From positions 1,178,001 through 1,242,000 of the forward strand of contig OZ059899.1 of NCBI GenBank assembly GCA_964057225.1: a stretch of DNA of 64,000 nt. Reading direction: 5' to 3'. Source of the stretch: Auanema rhodensis. Lineage: Eukaryota > Nematoda > Chromadorea > Rhabditida > Rhabditidae. The notes beneath the pieces were generated by a model. That model was not told where the DNA came from, ran no database searches, and saw nothing but the letters and a program-made list of their open reading frames with translations. A program made the translations under genes and the position numbers. Shown here one piece after another: positions 1 through 14,615 of this stretch; positions within the stretch are counted from its first letter, which is position 1, and each line of letters begins with the position of its first letter.

Positions 1-225
1 TTCCATTTTTCAAGGCAAAGACGATAGACAATGTTATTCAACAAAAAAATTAATTCTTCAGGGTGAAAATCGAGGATATAAGTGTGAACTTATATCAGTT
101 GATATCTCGGTGCATTTTTAAGCTAGCGCAAATCTGATAACACAGATCGACGCAGCTTAAAAATCCGCATCGAATGCACTATACTACATTGAGAAACGCT
201 TAATACAAAAATTAGTTATGATCGT
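1..225 (+). repeat. Left-edge partial monomer
   Basis: The window opens inside a monomer, at TTCCATTTTTCAAGG (offset about 127 of the phase used here). It is an A-type repeat with the CAACAAAA variant. The order of this partial and the next two repeats resembles the repeats starting at 1981, 2332 and 2683, six monomers (2,106 bp) downstream. The array therefore extends beyond the left edge. Confidence 0.97.
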
Positions 226-3033
226 TTGAAAAATGATGCATTAGTGTATGTTGAGTTTCCATGTACACTCAACATTGCTTCCAAAAACATTTTGACAAAA
301 ATTTTTTCGAAAAATTTCAAAATAATTTAGCAAAAAGTAGATGTTTTTAGATTCCATTTTTCAAGGCAAAGACGATGGACAATGTTATTCAACGAAAAAA
401 TTAATTCTTCAGGGTGAAAATCGAGGATATAAGTGTGAACTTATATCAGTTGATATCTCGGTGCATTTTTAAGCTACCGCAAATCTGATAACACAGATCG
501 ACGCAGTTTAAAAATCCGCATCGAATGCACTATACTACATTGAGAAACGCTTAATACACAAATTAGTTATGATCGTTTGAAAAATGATGCATTAGTGTAT
601 GTTGAGTTTCCATGTACACTCAACATTGCTTCCAAAAACATTTTGACAAAAATTTTTTCGAAAAATTTCAAAATAATTTAGCAAAAAGTAGATGTTTTTA
701 GATTCCATTTTTCAAGGCAAAGACGATAGACAATGTTATTCAACGAAAAAATTAATTCTTCAGGGTGAAAATCGAGAATATAAGTGTGAACTTATATCAG
801 TTGATATCTCGGTGCATTTTTAAGCTAGCGCAAATCTGATAACACAGATCGACGCAGCTTAAAAATCCGCATCGAATGCACTATACTACATCGAAAAACG
901 CTTAATACAAAAATTAGTTATGATCGTTTGAAAAATGATGCATTAGTGTATGTTGAGTTTCCATGTACACTCAACATTGCTTCCAAAAACATTTTGACAA
1001 AAATTTTTTCGAAAAATTTCAAAATAATTTAGCAAAAAGTAGATGTTTTTAGATTCCATTTTTCAAGGCAAAGACGATAGACAATGTTATTCAACGAAAA
1101 AATTATTTCTTCAGGGTGAAAATCGAGGATATAAGTGTGAACTTATATCAGTTGATATCTCGGTGCATTTTTAAGCTAGCGCAAATCTGATAACACAGAT
1201 CGACGCAGCTTAAAAATCCGCATCGAATGCACTATGCTACATCAAGAAACGCTTGATACAAAAATTAGTTATGATCGTTTGAAAAATGATGCATTAGTGT
1301 ATGTTGAGTTTCCATGTACACTCAACATTGCTTCCAAAAACATTTTGACAAAAATTTTTTCGAAAAATTTCAAAATAATTTAGCAAAAAGTAGATGTTTT
1401 TAGATTCCATTTTTCAAGGCAAAGACGATAGACAATGTTATTCAACGAAAAAATTAATTCTTCAGGGTGAAAATCGAGGATATAAGTGTGAACTTATATC
1501 AGTTGATATCTCGGTGCATTTTTAAGCTACCGCAAATCTGATAACACAGATCGACGCAGCTTAAAAATCCGCATTGAATGCACTATACTACATTGAGAAA
1601 CGCTTAATACACAAATTAGTTATGATCGTTTGAAAAATGATGCATTAGTGTATGTTGAGTTTCCATGTACACTCAACATTGCTTCCAAAAACATTTTGAC
1701 AAAAATTTTTTCGAAAAATTTCAAAATAATTTAGCAAAAAGTAGATGTTTATAGATTCCTTTTTTCAAGGCAAAGACGATGGACAATGTTATTCAACGAA
1801 AAAATTAATTCTTCAGGGTGAAAATCGAGGATATAAGTGTGAACTTATATCAGTTGATATCTCGGTGCATTTTTAAGCTAGCGCAAATCTGATAACACAG
1901 ATAGACGCAGCTTAAAAATCCGCATCGAATGCACTATGCTACATCGAGAAACGCTTGATACAAAAATTAGTTATGATCGTTTGAAAAATGATGCATTAGT
2001 GTATGTTGAGTTTCCATGTACACTCAACATTGCTTCCAAAAACATTTTGACAAAAATTTTTTCGAAAAATTTCAAAATAATTTAGCAAAAAGTAGATGTT
2101 TTTAGATTCCATTTTTCAAGGCAAAGACGATAGACAATGTTATTCAACAAAAAAATTAATTCTTCAGGGTGAAAATCGAGGATATAAGTGTGAACTTATA
2201 TCAGTTGATATCTCGGTGCATTTTTAAGCTAGCGCAAATCTGATAACACAGATCGACGCAGCTTAAAAATCCGCATCGAATGCACTATACTACATTGAGA
2301 AACGCTTAATACAAAAATTAGTTATGATCGTTTGAAAAATGATGCATTAGTGTATGTTGAGTTTCCATGTACACTCAACATTGCTTCCAAAAACATTTTG
2401 ACAAAAATTTTTTCGAAAAATTTCAAAATAATTTAGCAAAAAGTAGATGTTTTTAGATTCCATTTTTCAAGGCAAAGACGATGGACAATGTTATTCAACG
2501 AAAAAATTAATTCTTCAGGGTGAAAATCGAGGATATAAGTGTGAACTTATATCAGTTGATATCTCGGTGCATTTTTAAGCTAGCGCAAATCTGATAACAC
2601 AGATCGACGCAGCTTAAAAATCCGCATCGAATGCACTATACTACATTGAGAAACGCTTAATACAAAAATTAGTTATGATCGTTTGAAAAATGATGCATTA
2701 GTGTATGTTGAGTTTCCATGTACACTCAACATTGCTTCCAAAAACATTTTGACAAAAATTTTTTCGAAAAATTTCAAAATAATTTAGCAAAAAGTAGATG
2801 TTTTTAGATTCCATTTTTCAAGGCAAAGACGATAGACAATGTTATTCAACGAAAAAATTAATTCTTCAGGGTGAAAATCGAGAATATAAGTGTGAACTTA
2901 TATCAGTTGATATCTCGGTGCATTTTTAAGCTAGCGCAAATCTGATAACACAGATCGACGCAGCTTAAAAATCCGCATCGAATGCACTATACTACATTGA
3001 GAAACGCTTAATACAAAAATTAGTTATGATCGT

Positions 3034-3225
3034 TTGAAAAATGATGCATTAGTGTATGTTGAGTTTCCATGTACACTCAACATTGCTTCCAAAAACATTT
3101 TGACAAAAATTTTTTCGAAAAATTTCAAAATAATTCAGCAAAAAGTAGATGTTTATAGATTCCTTTTTTCAAGGCAAAGACGATGGACAATGTTATTCAA
3201 CGAAAAAATTAATTCTTCAGGGTGA
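3034..3225 (+). other. Representative 63-codon open frame, judged non-coding
   Basis: The frame begins at TTG (KNDALVYVEF follows), ends at TGA in CAGGGTGA, and is open in about 70 B-type monomers because both variable TAG triplets read CAG and TGG. There is no ATG at the start; the only in-frame ATG is near codon 52. Most A, C and E monomers are closed. A TTG start is not usual in nuclear genes of eukaryotes. Proteins this short with identical copies are expected from a homogenised repeat. I recognise no domain, signal peptide or membrane segment. The same applies to every open frame in the array. Confidence 0.85.
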
Positions 3226-3383
3226 AAATCGAGGATATAAGTGTGAACTTATATCAGTTGATATCTCGGTGCATTTTTAGCTAGCGCAAATCTGATAACA
3301 CAGATCGACGCAGCTTAAAAATCCGCATCGAATGCACTATACTACATCGAGAAACGCTTGATACAAAAATTAGTTATGATCGT
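3034..3383 (+). repeat. 350-bp monomer, one A lost in hairpin 3
   Basis: The sequence reads GCATTTTTAGCTAGCG where other repeats have GCATTTTTAAGCTAGCG. This removes a base from the left arm of the long hairpin. It is also the first repeat in which the 63-codon frame is open. The deletion is not shared by its duplicate at 4437, so it arose after that duplication or was lost by conversion. Confidence 0.9.
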
Positions 3384-4787
3384 TTGAAAAATGATGCATT
3401 AGTGTATGTTGAGTTTCCATGTACACTCAACATTGCTTCCAAAAACATTTTGACAAAAATTTTTTCGAAAAATTTCAAAATAATTTAGCAAAAAGTAGAT
3501 GTTTTTAGATTCCATTTTTCAAGGCAAAGACGATAGACAATGTTATTCAACGAAAAAATTAATTCTTCAAGGTGAAAATCGAGGATATAAGTGTGAACTT
3601 ATATCAGTTGATATCTCGGTGCATTTTTAAGCTAGCGCAAATCTGATAACACAGATCGACGCAGCTTAAAAATCCGCATCGAATGCACTATACTACATTG
3701 AGAAACGCTTGATACAAAAATTAGTTATGATCGTTTGAAAAATGATGCATTAGTGTATGTTGAGTTTCCATGTACACTCAACATTGCTTCCAAAAACATT
3801 TTGACAAAAATTTTTTCGAAAAATTTCAAAATAATTTAGCAAAAAGTAGATGTTTTTAGATTCCTTTTTTTAAGGCAAAGACGATGGACAATGTTATTCA
3901 ACGAAAAAATTAATTCTTCAGGGTGAAAATCGAGGATATAAGTGTGAACTTATATCAGTTGATATCTCGGTGCATTTTTAAGCTAGCGCAAATCGGATAA
4001 CACAGATCGACGCAGCTTAAAAATCCGCATCGAATGCACTATACTACATTGAGAAACGCTTAATACAAAAATTAGTTATGATCGTTTGAAAAATGATGCA
4101 TTAGTGTATGTTGAGTTTCCATGTACACTCAACATTGCTTCCAAAAACATTTTGACAAAAATTTTTTCGAAAAATTTCAAAATAATTTAGCAAAAAGTAG
4201 ATGTTTTTAGATTCCATTTTTCAAGGCAAAGACGATAGACAATGTTATTCAACGAAAAAATTAATTCTTCAGGGTGAAAATCGAGAATATAAGTGTGAAC
4301 TTATATCAGTTGATATCTCGGTGCATTTTTAAGCTAGCGCAAATCTGATAACACAGATCGACGCAGCTTAAAAATCCGCATCGAATGCACTATACTACAT
4401 TGAGAAACGCTTAATACAAAAATTAGTTATGATCGTTTGAAAAATGATGCATTAGTGTATGTTGAGTTTCCATGTACACTCAACATTGCTTCCAAAAACA
4501 TTTTGACAAAAATTTTTTCGAAAAATTTCAAAATAATTCAGCAAAAAGTAGATGTTTATAGATTCCTTTTTTCAAGGCAAAGACGATGGACAATGTTATT
4601 CAACGAAAAAATTAATTCTTCAGGGTGAAAATCGAGGATATAAGTGTGAACTTATATCAGTTGATATCTCGGTGCATTTTTAAGCTAGCGCAAATCTGAT
4701 AACACAGATCGACGCAGCTTAAAAATCCGCATCGAATGCACTATACTACATCGAGAAACGCTTGATACAAAAATTAGTTATGATCGT

Positions 4788-7700
4788 TTGAAAAATGATG
4801 CATTAGTGTATGTTGAGTTTCCATGTACACTCAACATTGCTTCCAAAAACATTTTGACAAAAATTTTTTCGAAAAATTTCAAAATAATTTAGCAAAAAGT
4901 AGATGTTTTTAGATTCCATTTTTCAAGGCAAAGACGATAGACAATGTTATTCAACGAAAAAATTAATTCTTCAAGGTGAAAATCGAGGATATAAGTGTGA
5001 ACTTATATCAGTTGATATCTCGGTGCATTTTTAAGCTAGCGCAAATCTGATAACACAGATCGACGCAGCTTAAAAATCCGCATCGAATGCACTATACTAC
5101 ATCAAGAAACGCTTGATACAAAAATTAGTTATGATCGTTTGAAAAATGATGCATTAGTGTATGTTGAGTTTCCATGTACACTCAACATTGCTTCCAAAAA
5201 CATTTTGACAAAAATTTTTTCGAAAAATTTCAAAATAATTTAGCAAAAAGTAGATGTTTTTAAATTCCTTTTTTTAAGGCAAAGACGATGGACAATGTTA
5301 TTCAACGAAAAAATTAATTCTTCAGGGTGAAAATCGAGAATATAAGTGTGAACTTATATCAGTTGATATCTCGGTGCATTTTTAAGCTAGCGCAAATCGG
5401 ATAACACAGATCGACGCAGCTTAAAAATCCGCATCGAATGCACTATACTACATTGAGAAACGCTTAATACAAAAATTAGTTATGATCGTTTGAAAAATGA
5501 TGCATTAGTGTATGTTGAGTTTCCATGTACACTCAACATTGCTTCCAAAAACATTTTGACAAAAATTTTTTCGAAAAATTTCAAAATAATTCAGCAAAAA
5601 GTAGATGTTTATAGATTCCTTTTTTCAAGGCAAAGACGATGGACAATGTTATTCAACGAAAAAATTAATTCTTCAGGGTGAAAATCGAGAATATAAGTGT
5701 GAACTTATATCAGTTGATATCTCGGTGCATTTTTAAGCTAGCGCAAATCTGATAACACAGATCGACGCAGCTTAAAAATCCGCATCGAATGCACTATACT
5801 ACATTGAGAAACGCTTAATACAAAAATTAGTTATGATCGTTTGAAAAATGATGCATTAGTGTATGTTGAGTTTCCATGTACACTCAACATTGCTTCCAAA
5901 AACATTTTGACAAAAATTTTTTCGAAAAATTTCAAAATAATTTAGCAAAAAGTAGATGTTTTTAGATTCCATTTTTCAAGGCAAAGACGATGGACAATGT
6001 TATTCAACGAAAAAATTAATTCTTCAGGGTGAAAATCGAGGATATAAGTGTGAACTTATATCAGTTGATATCTCGGTGCATTTTTAAGCTACCGCAAATC
6101 TGATAACACAGATCGACGCAGCTTAAAAATCCGCATCGAATGCACTATACTACATTGAGAAACGCTTAATACACAAATTAGTTATGATCGTTTGAAAAAT
6201 GATGCAATAGTGTATGTTGAGTTTCCATGTACACTCAACATTGCTTCCAAAAACATTTTGACAAAAATTTTTTCGAAAAATTTCAAGATAATTTAGCAAA
6301 AAGTAGATGTTTTTAGATTCCATTTTTCAAGGCAAAGACGATAGACAATGTTATTCAACGAAAAAATTAATTCTTCAGGGTGAAAATCGAGGATATAAGT
6401 GTGAACTTATATCAGTTGATATCTCGGTGCATTTTTAAGCTACCGCAAATCTGATAACACAGATCGACGCAGCTTAAAAATCCGCATCGAATGCACTATA
6501 CTACATCGAGAAACGCTTGATACAAAAATTAGTTATGATCGTTTGAAAAATGATGCATTAGTGTATGTTGAGTTTCCATGTACACTCAACATTGCTTCCA
6601 AAAACATTTTGACAAAAATTTTTTCGAAAAATTTCAAAATAATTTAGCAAAAAGTAGATGTTTTTAAATTCCTTTTTTTAAGGCAAAGACGATGGACAAT
6701 GTTATTCAACGAAAAAATTAATTCTTCAGGGTGAAAATCGAGGATATAAGTGTGAACTTATATCAGTTGATATCTCGGTGCATTTTTAAGCTAGCGCAAA
6801 TCTGATAACACAGATCGACGCAGCTTAAAAATCCGCATCGAATGCACTATACTACATCGAGAAACGCTCGATACAAAAATTAGTTATGATCGTTTGAAAA
6901 ATGATGCATTAGTGTATGTTGAGTTCCCATGTACACTCAACATTGCTTCCAAAAACATTTTGACAAAAATTTTTTCGAAAAATTTCAAAATAATTTAGCA
7001 AAAAGTAGATGTTTTTAGATTCCATTTTTCAAGGCAAAGACGATAGACAATGTTATTCAACAAAAAAATTAATTCTTCAGGGTGAAAATCGAGAATATAA
7101 GTGTGAACTTATATCAGTTGATATCTCGGTGCATTTTTAAGCTAGCGCAAATCTGATAACACAGATCGACGCAGCTTAAAAATCCGCATCGAATGCACTA
7201 TACTACATTGAGAAACGCTTGATACAAAAATTAGTTATGATCGTTTGAAAAATGATGCATTAGTGTATGTTGAGTTTCCATGTACACTCAACATTGCTTC
7301 CAAAAACATTTTGACAAAAATTTTTTCGAAAAATTTCAAAATAATTTAGCAAAAAGTAGATGTTTTTAGATTCCATTTTTCAAGGCAAAGACGATAGACA
7401 ATGTTATTCAACGAAAAAATTAATTCTTCAAGGTGAAAATCGAGGATATAAGTGTGAACTTATATCAGTTGATATCTCGGTGCATTTTTAAGCTAGCGCA
7501 AATCTGATAACACAGATCGACGCAGCTTAAAAATCCGCATCGAATGCACTATACTACATCAAGAAACGCTTGATACAAAAATTAGTTATGATCGTTTGAA
7601 AAATGATGCATTAGTGTATGTTGAGTTTCCATGTACACTCAACATTGCTTCCAAAAACATTTTGACAAAAATTTTTTCGAAAAATTTCAAAATAATTTAG

Positions 7701-8297
7701 CAAAAAGTAGATGTTTTTAAATTCCTTTTTTTAAGGCAAAGACGATGGACAATGTTATTCAACGAAAAAATTAATTCTTCAGGGTGAAAATCGAGAATAT
7801 AAGTGTGAACTTATATCAGTTGATATCTCGGTGCATTTTTAAGCTAGCGCAAATCGGATAACACAGATCGACGCAGCTTAAAAATCCGCATCGAATGCAC
7901 TATACTACATTGAGAAACGCTTAATACAAAAATTAGTTATGATCGTTTGAAAAATGATGCATTAGTGTATGTTGAGTTTCCATGTACACTCAACATTGCT
8001 TCCAAAAACATTTTGACAAAAATTTTTTCGAAAAATTTCAAAATAATTCAGCAAAAAGTAGATGTTTATAGATTCCTTTTTTCAAGGCAAAGACGATGGA
8101 CAATGTTATTCAACGAAAAAATTAATTCTTCAGGGTGAAAATCGAGAATATAAGTGTGAACTTATATCAGTTGATATCTCGGTGCATTTTTAAGCTAGCG
8201 CAAATCTGATAACACAGATCGACGCAGCTTAAAAATCCGCATCGAATGCACTATACTACATTGAGAAACGCTTAATACAAAAATTAGTTATGATCGT
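4788..8297 (+). repeat. 3-monomer block repeated seven monomers apart
   Basis: Monomers at 4788, 5139 and 5490 (A with TTCAAGGTG; C with CGGATAAC; B with GAGAATAT) recur in the same order at 7245, 7596 and 7947, an offset of 2,457 bp. Between them lies the first copy of the CTACC/CAATAG 4-mer. The C-B pair with CGGATAAC recurs again at 8649-9350. Confidence 0.8.
5841..7244 (+). repeat. CTACC-CAATAG 4-mer, copy 1
   Basis: Four monomers in fixed order: A with GATGGAC, CTACCGC and ACACAAATT; then GATGCAATAG with TTTCAAGATAATT; then C ending in the fully paired ATCGAG/CTCGAT stem; then GAGTTCCCATG with CAACAAAA. The same order returns at 9702, 11808 and 13212, and the last three monomers again at 18127. 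The final stem of this copy (ATTGAG/CTTGAT at about 7208) differs from later copies. Confidence 0.9.
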
Positions 8298-8999
8298 TTG
8301 AAAAATGATGCATTAGTGTATGTTGAGTTTCCATGTACACTCAACATTGCTTCCAAAAACATTTTGACAAAAATTTTTTCGAAAAATTTCAAAATAATTT
8401 AGCAAAAAGTAGAAGTTTTTAGATTCCATTTTTCAAGGCAAAGACGATGGACAATGTTATTCAACGAAAAAATTAATTCTTCAGGGTGAAAATCGAGGAT
8501 ATAAGTGTGAACTTATATCAGTTGATATCTCGGTGCATTTTTAAGCTAGCGCAAATCTGATAACACAGATCGACGCAGCTTAAAAATCCGCATCGAATGC
8601 ACTATACTACATCAAGAAACGCTTGATACAAAAATTAGTTATGATCGTTTGAAAAATGATGCATTAGTGTATGTTGAGTTTCCATGTACACTCAACATTG
8701 CTTCCAAAAACATTTTGACAAAAATTTTTTCGAAAAATTTCAAAATAATTTAGCAAAAAGTAGATGTTTTTAAATTCCTTTTTTTAAGGCAAAGACGATG
8801 GACAATGTTATTCAACGAAAAAATTAATTCTTCAGGGTGAAAATCGAGAATATAAGTGTGAACTTATATCAGTTGATATCTCGGTGCATTTTTAAGCTAG
8901 CGCAAATCGGATAACACAGATCGACGCAGCTTAAAAATCCGCATCGAATGCACTATACTACATTGAGAAACGCTTAATACAAAAATTAGTTATGATCGT

Positions 9000-11900
9000 T
9001 TGAAAAATGATGCATTAGTGTATGTTGAGTTTCCATGTACACTCAACATTGCTTCCAAAAACATTTTGACAAAAATTTTTTCGAAAAATTTCAAAATAAT
9101 TCAGCAAAAAGTAGATGTTTATAGATTCCTTTTTTCAAGGCAAAGACGATGGACAATGTTATTCAACGAAAAAATTAATTCTTCAGGGTGAAAATCGAGA
9201 ATATAAGTGTGAACTTATATCAGTTGATATCTCGGTGCATTTTTAAGCTAGCGCAAATCGGATAACACAGATCGACGCAGCTTAAAAATCCGCATCGAAT
9301 GCACTATACTACATTGAGAAACGCTTAATACAAAAATTAGTTATGATCGTTTGAAAAATGATGCATTAGTGTATGTTGAGTTTCCATGTACACTCAACAT
9401 TGCTTCCAAAAACATTTTGACAAAAATTTTTTCGAAAAATTTCAAAATAATTCAGCAAAAAGTAGATGTTTATAGATTCCTTTTTTCAAGGCAAAGACGA
9501 TGGACAATGTTATTCAACGAAAAAATTAATTCTTCAGGGTGAAAATCGAGAATATAAGTGTGAACTTATATCAGTTGATATCTCGGTGCATTTTTAAGCT
9601 AGCGCAAATCTGATAACACAGATCGACGCAGCTTAAAAATCCGCATCGAATGCACTATACTACATTGAGAAACGCTTAATACAAAAATTAGTTATGATCG
9701 TTTGAAAAATGATGCATTAGTGTATGTTGAGTTTCCATGTACACTCAACATTGCTTCCAAAAACATTTTGACAAAAATTTTTTCGAAAAATTTCAAAATA
9801 ATTTAGCAAAAAGTAGATGTTTTTAGATTCCATTTTTCAAGGCAAAGACGATGGACAATGTTATTCAACGAAAAAATTAATTCTTCAGGGTGAAAATCGA
9901 GGATATAAGTGTGAACTTATATCAGTTGATATCTCGGTGCATTTTTAAGCTACCGCAAATCTGATAACACAGATCGACGCAGCTTAAAAATCCGCATCGA
10001 ATGCACTATACTACATTGAGAAACGCTTAATACACAAATTAGTTATGATCGTTTGAAAAATGATGCAATAGTGTATGTTGAGTTTCCATGTACACTCAAC
10101 ATTGCTTCCAAAAACATTTTGACAAAAATTTTTTCGAAAAATTTCAAGATAATTTAGCAAAAAGTAGATGTTTTTAGATTCCATTTTTCAAGGCAAAGAC
10201 GATAGACAATGTTATTCAACGAAAAAATTAATTCTTCAGGGTGAAAATCGAGGATATAAGTGTGAACTTATATCAGTTGATATCTCGGTGCATTTTTAAG
10301 CTACCGCAAATCTGATAACACAGATCGACGCAGCTTAAAAATCCGCATCGAATGCACTATACTACATCGAGAAACGCTTGATACAAAAATTAGTTATGAT
10401 CGTTTGAAAAATGATGCATTAGTGTATGTTGAGTTTCCATGTACACTCAACATTGCTTCCAAAAACATTTTGACAAAAATTTTTTCGAAAAATTTCAAAA
10501 TAATTTAGCAAAAAGTAGATGTTTTTAAATTCCTTTTTTTAAGGCAAAGACGATGGACAATGTTATTCAACGAAAAAATTAATTCTTCAGGGTGAAAATC
10601 GAGGATATAAGTGTGAACTTATATCAGTTGATATCTCGGTGCATTTTTAAGCTAGCGCAAATCTGATAACACAGATCGACGCAGCTTAAAAATCCGCATC
10701 GAATGCACTATACTACATCGAGAAACGCTCGATACAAAAATTAGTTATGATCGTTTGAAAAATGATGCATTAGTGTATGTTGAGTTCCCATGTACACTCA
10801 ACATTGCTTCCAAAAACATTTTGACAAAAATTTTTTCGAAAAATTTCAAAATAATTTAGCAAAAAGTAGATGTTTTTAGATTCCATTTTTCAAGGCAAAG
10901 ACGATAGACAATGTTATTCAACAAAAAAATTAATTCTTCAGGGTGAAAATCGAGAATATAAGTGTGAACTTATATCAGTTGATATCTCGGTGCATTTTTA
11001 AGCTAGCGCAAATCTGATAACACAGATCGACGCAGCTTAAAAATCCGCATCGAATGCACTATACTACATTGAGAAACGCTTAATACAAAAATTAGTTATG
11101 ATCGTTTGAAAAATGATGCATTAGTGTATGTTGAGTTTCCATGTACACTCAACATTGCTTCCAAAAACATTTTGACAAAAATTTTTTCGAAAAATTTCAA
11201 AATAATTCAGCAAAAAGTAGATGTTTATAGATTCCTTTTTTCAAGGCAAAGACGATGGACAATGTTATTCAACGAAAAAATTAATTCTTCAGGGTGAAAA
11301 TCGAGAATATAAGTGTGAACTTATATCAGTTGATATCTCGGTGCATTTTTAAGCTAGCGCAAATCTGATAACACAGATCGACGCAGCTTAAAAATCCGCA
11401 TCGAATGCACTATACTACATTGAGAAACGCTTAATACAAAAATTAGTTATGATCGTTTGAAAAATGATGCATTAGTGTATGTTGAGTTTCCATGTACACT
11501 CAACATTGCTTCCAAAAACATTTTGACAAAAATTTTTTCGAAAAATTTCAAAATAATTCAGCAAAAAGTAGATGTTTATAGATTCCTTTTTTCAAGGCAA
11601 AGACGATGGACAATGTTATTCAACGAAAAAATTAATTCTTCAGGGTGAAAATCGAGAATATAAGTGTGAACTTATATCAGTTGATATCTCGGTGCATTTT
11701 TAAGCTAGCGCAAATCTGATAACACAGATCGACGCAGCTTAAAAATCCGCATCGAATGCACTATACTACATTGAGAAACGCTTAATACAAAAATTAGTTA
11801 TGATCGTTTGAAAAATGATGCATTAGTGTATGTTGAGTTTCCATGTACACTCAACATTGCTTCCAAAAACATTTTGACAAAAATTTTTTCGAAAAATTTC

Positions 11901-13211
11901 AAAATAATTTAGCAAAAAGTAGATGTTTTTAGATTCCATTTTTCAAGGCAAAGACGATGGACAATGTTATTCAACGAAAAAATTAATTCTTCAGGGTGAA
12001 AATCGAGGATATAAGTGTGAACTTATATCAGTTGATATCTCGGTGCATTTTTAAGCTACCGCAAATCTGATAACACAGATCGACGCAGCTTAAAAATCCG
12101 CATCGAATGCACTATACTACATTGAGAAACGCTTAATACACAAATTAGTTATGATCGTTTGAAAAATGATGCAATAGTGTATGTTGAGTTTCCATGTACA
12201 CTCAACATTGCTTCCAAAAACATTTTGACAAAAATTTTTTCGAAAAATTTCAAGATAATTTAGCAAAAAGTAGATGTTTTTAGATTCCATTTTTCAAGGC
12301 AAAGACGATAGACAATGTTATTCAACGAAAAAATTAATTCTTCAGGGTGAAAATCGAGGATATAAGTGTGAACTTATATCAGTTGATATCTCGGTGCATT
12401 TTTAAGCTACCGCAAATCTGATAACACAGATCGACGCAGCTTAAAAATCCGCATCGAATGCACTATACTACATCGAGAAACGCTTGATACAAAAATTAGT
12501 TATGATCGTTTGAAAAATGATGCATTAGTGTATGTTGAGTTTCCATGTACACTCAACATTGCTTCCAAAAACATTTTGACAAAAATTTTTTCGAAAAATT
12601 TCAAAATAATTTAGCAAAAAGTAGATGTTTTTAAATTCCTTTTTTTAAGGCAAAGACGATGGACAATGTTATTCAACGAAAAAATTAATTCTTCAGGGTG
12701 AAAATCGAGGATATAAGTGTGAACTTATATCAGTTGATATCTCGGTGCATTTTTAAGCTAGCGCAAATCTGATAACACAGATCGACGCAGCTTAAAAATC
12801 CGCATCGAATGCACTATACTACATCGAGAAACGCTCGATACAAAAATTAGTTATGATCGTTTGAAAAATGATGCATTAGTGTATGTTGAGTTCCCATGTA
12901 CACTCAACATTGCTTCCAAAAACATTTTGACAAAAATTTTTTCGAAAAATTTCAAAATAATTTAGCAAAAAGTAGATGTTTTTAGATTCCATTTTTCAAG
13001 GCAAAGACGATAGACAATGTTATTCAACAAAAAAATTAATTCTTCAGGGTGAAAATCGAGAATATAAGTGTGAACTTATATCAGTTGATATCTCGGTGCA
13101 TTTTTAAGCTAGCGCAAATCTGATAACACAGATCGACGCAGCTTAAAAATCCGCATCGAATGCACTATACTACATTGAGAAACGCTTAATACAAAAATTA
13201 GTTATGATCGT
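9000..13211 (+). repeat. 6-mer tandem duplication (2,106 bp x 2)
   Basis: 9000-11105 and 11106-13211 carry the same order: B, B, then the CTACC/CAATAG/C/GTTCCC 4-mer. The one clear marker difference is CGGATAAC at about 9258 in the first B of copy 1 against CTGATAAC in copy 2. Otherwise the diagnostic sites agree, indicating a recent event. Confidence 0.9.
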
Positions 13212-14615
13212 TTGAAAAATGATGCATTAGTGTATGTTGAGTTTCCATGTACACTCAACATTGCTTCCAAAAACATTTTGACAAAAATTTTTTCGAAAAA
13301 TTTCAAAATAATTTAGCAAAAAGTAGATGTTTTTAGATTCCATTTTTCAAGGCAAAGACGATGGACAATGTTATTCAACGAAAAAATTAATTCTTCAGGG
13401 TGAAAATCGAGGATATAAGTGTGAACTTATATCAGTTGATATCTCGGTGCATTTTTAAGCTACCGCAAATCTGATAACACAGATCGACGCAGCTTAAAAA
13501 TCCGCATCGAATGCACTATACTACATTGAGAAACGCTTAATACACAAATTAGTTATGATCGTTTGAAAAATGATGCAATAGTGTATGTTGAGTTTCCATG
13601 TACACTCAACATTGCTTCCAAAAACATTTTGACAAAAATTTTTTCGAAAAATTTCAAGATAATTTAGCAAAAAGTAGATGTTTTTAGATTCCATTTTTCA
13701 AGGCAAAGACGATAGACAATGTTATTCAACGAAAAAATTAATTCTTCAGGGTGAAAATCGAGGATATAAGTGTGAACTTATATCAGTTGATATCTCGGTG
13801 CATTTTTAAGCTACCGCAAATCTGATAACACAGATCGACGCAGCTTAAAAATCCGCATCGAATGCACTATACTACATCGAGAAACGCTTGATACAAAAAT
13901 TAGTTATGATCGTTTGAAAAATGATGCATTAGTGTATGTTGAGTTTCCATGTACACTCAACATTGCTTCCAAAAACATTTTGACAAAAATTTTTTCGAAA
14001 AATTTCAAAATAATTTAGCAAAAAGTAGATGTTTTTAAATTCCTTTTTTTAAGGCAAAGACGATGGACAATGTTATTCAACGAAAAAATTAATTCTTCAG
14101 GGTGAAAATCGAGGATATAAGTGTGAACTTATATCAGTTGATATCTCGGTGCATTTTTAAGCTAGCGCAAATCTGATAACACAGATCGACGCAGCTTAAA
14201 AATCCGCATCGAATGCACTATACTACATCGAGAAACGCTCGATACAAAAATTAGTTATGATCGTTTGAAAAATGATGCATTAGTGTATGTTGAGTTCCCA
14301 TGTACACTCAACATTGCTTCCAAAAACATTTTGACAAAAATTTTTTCGAAAAATTTCAAAATAATTTAGCAAAAAGTAGATGTTTTTAGATTCCATTTTT
14401 CAAGGCAAAGACGATAGACAATGTTATTCAACAAAAAAATTAATTCTTCAGGGTGAAAATCGAGAATATAAGTGTGAACTTATATCAGTTGATATCTCGG
14501 TGCATTTTTAAGCTAGCGCAAATCTGATAACACAGATCGACGCAGCTTAAAAATCCGCATCGAATGCACTATACTACATTGAGAAACGCTTAATACAAAA
14601 ATTAGTTATGATCGT
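11808..14615 (+). repeat. CTACC-CAATAG 4-mer tandem pair (1,404 bp x 2)
   Basis: 11808-13211 and 13212-14615 match at every diagnostic site I checked, including CAATAG (about 12,172 and 13,576), CTCGAT stems, GTTCCC and CAACAAAA. Copy 1 is also the tail of the second 6-mer unit, so this 4-mer duplication followed or overlapped the 6-mer event. Confidence 0.92.

Larger units (their letters stand above)
2683..5489 (+). repeat. 4-mer tandem duplication (about 1,403 bp x 2)
   Basis: Monomers starting at 2683, 3034, 3384 and 3735 match those at 4086, 4437, 4788 and 5139 in order. The first of each is A with GAGAATAT; the second is B with GAGGATAT; the third has the rare TTCAAGGTG; the fourth has TTCCTTTTTTTAAGG with CGGATAAC. 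The copies have since diverged: the first B repeat lost one A (GCATTTTTAGCT, near 3278), the third monomer's terminal stem differs, and the fourth differs at TTTAGATT/TTTAAATT. Confidence 0.85.

Noticed and set aside
3034-3225. 63-codon open frames annotated as repeated protein-coding genes
   Set aside because: The frame needs TTG as start, has no nearby ATG, is closed by TAG in most A, C and E repeats, and is identical because the DNA is homogenised. No domain or other coding signal is visible.
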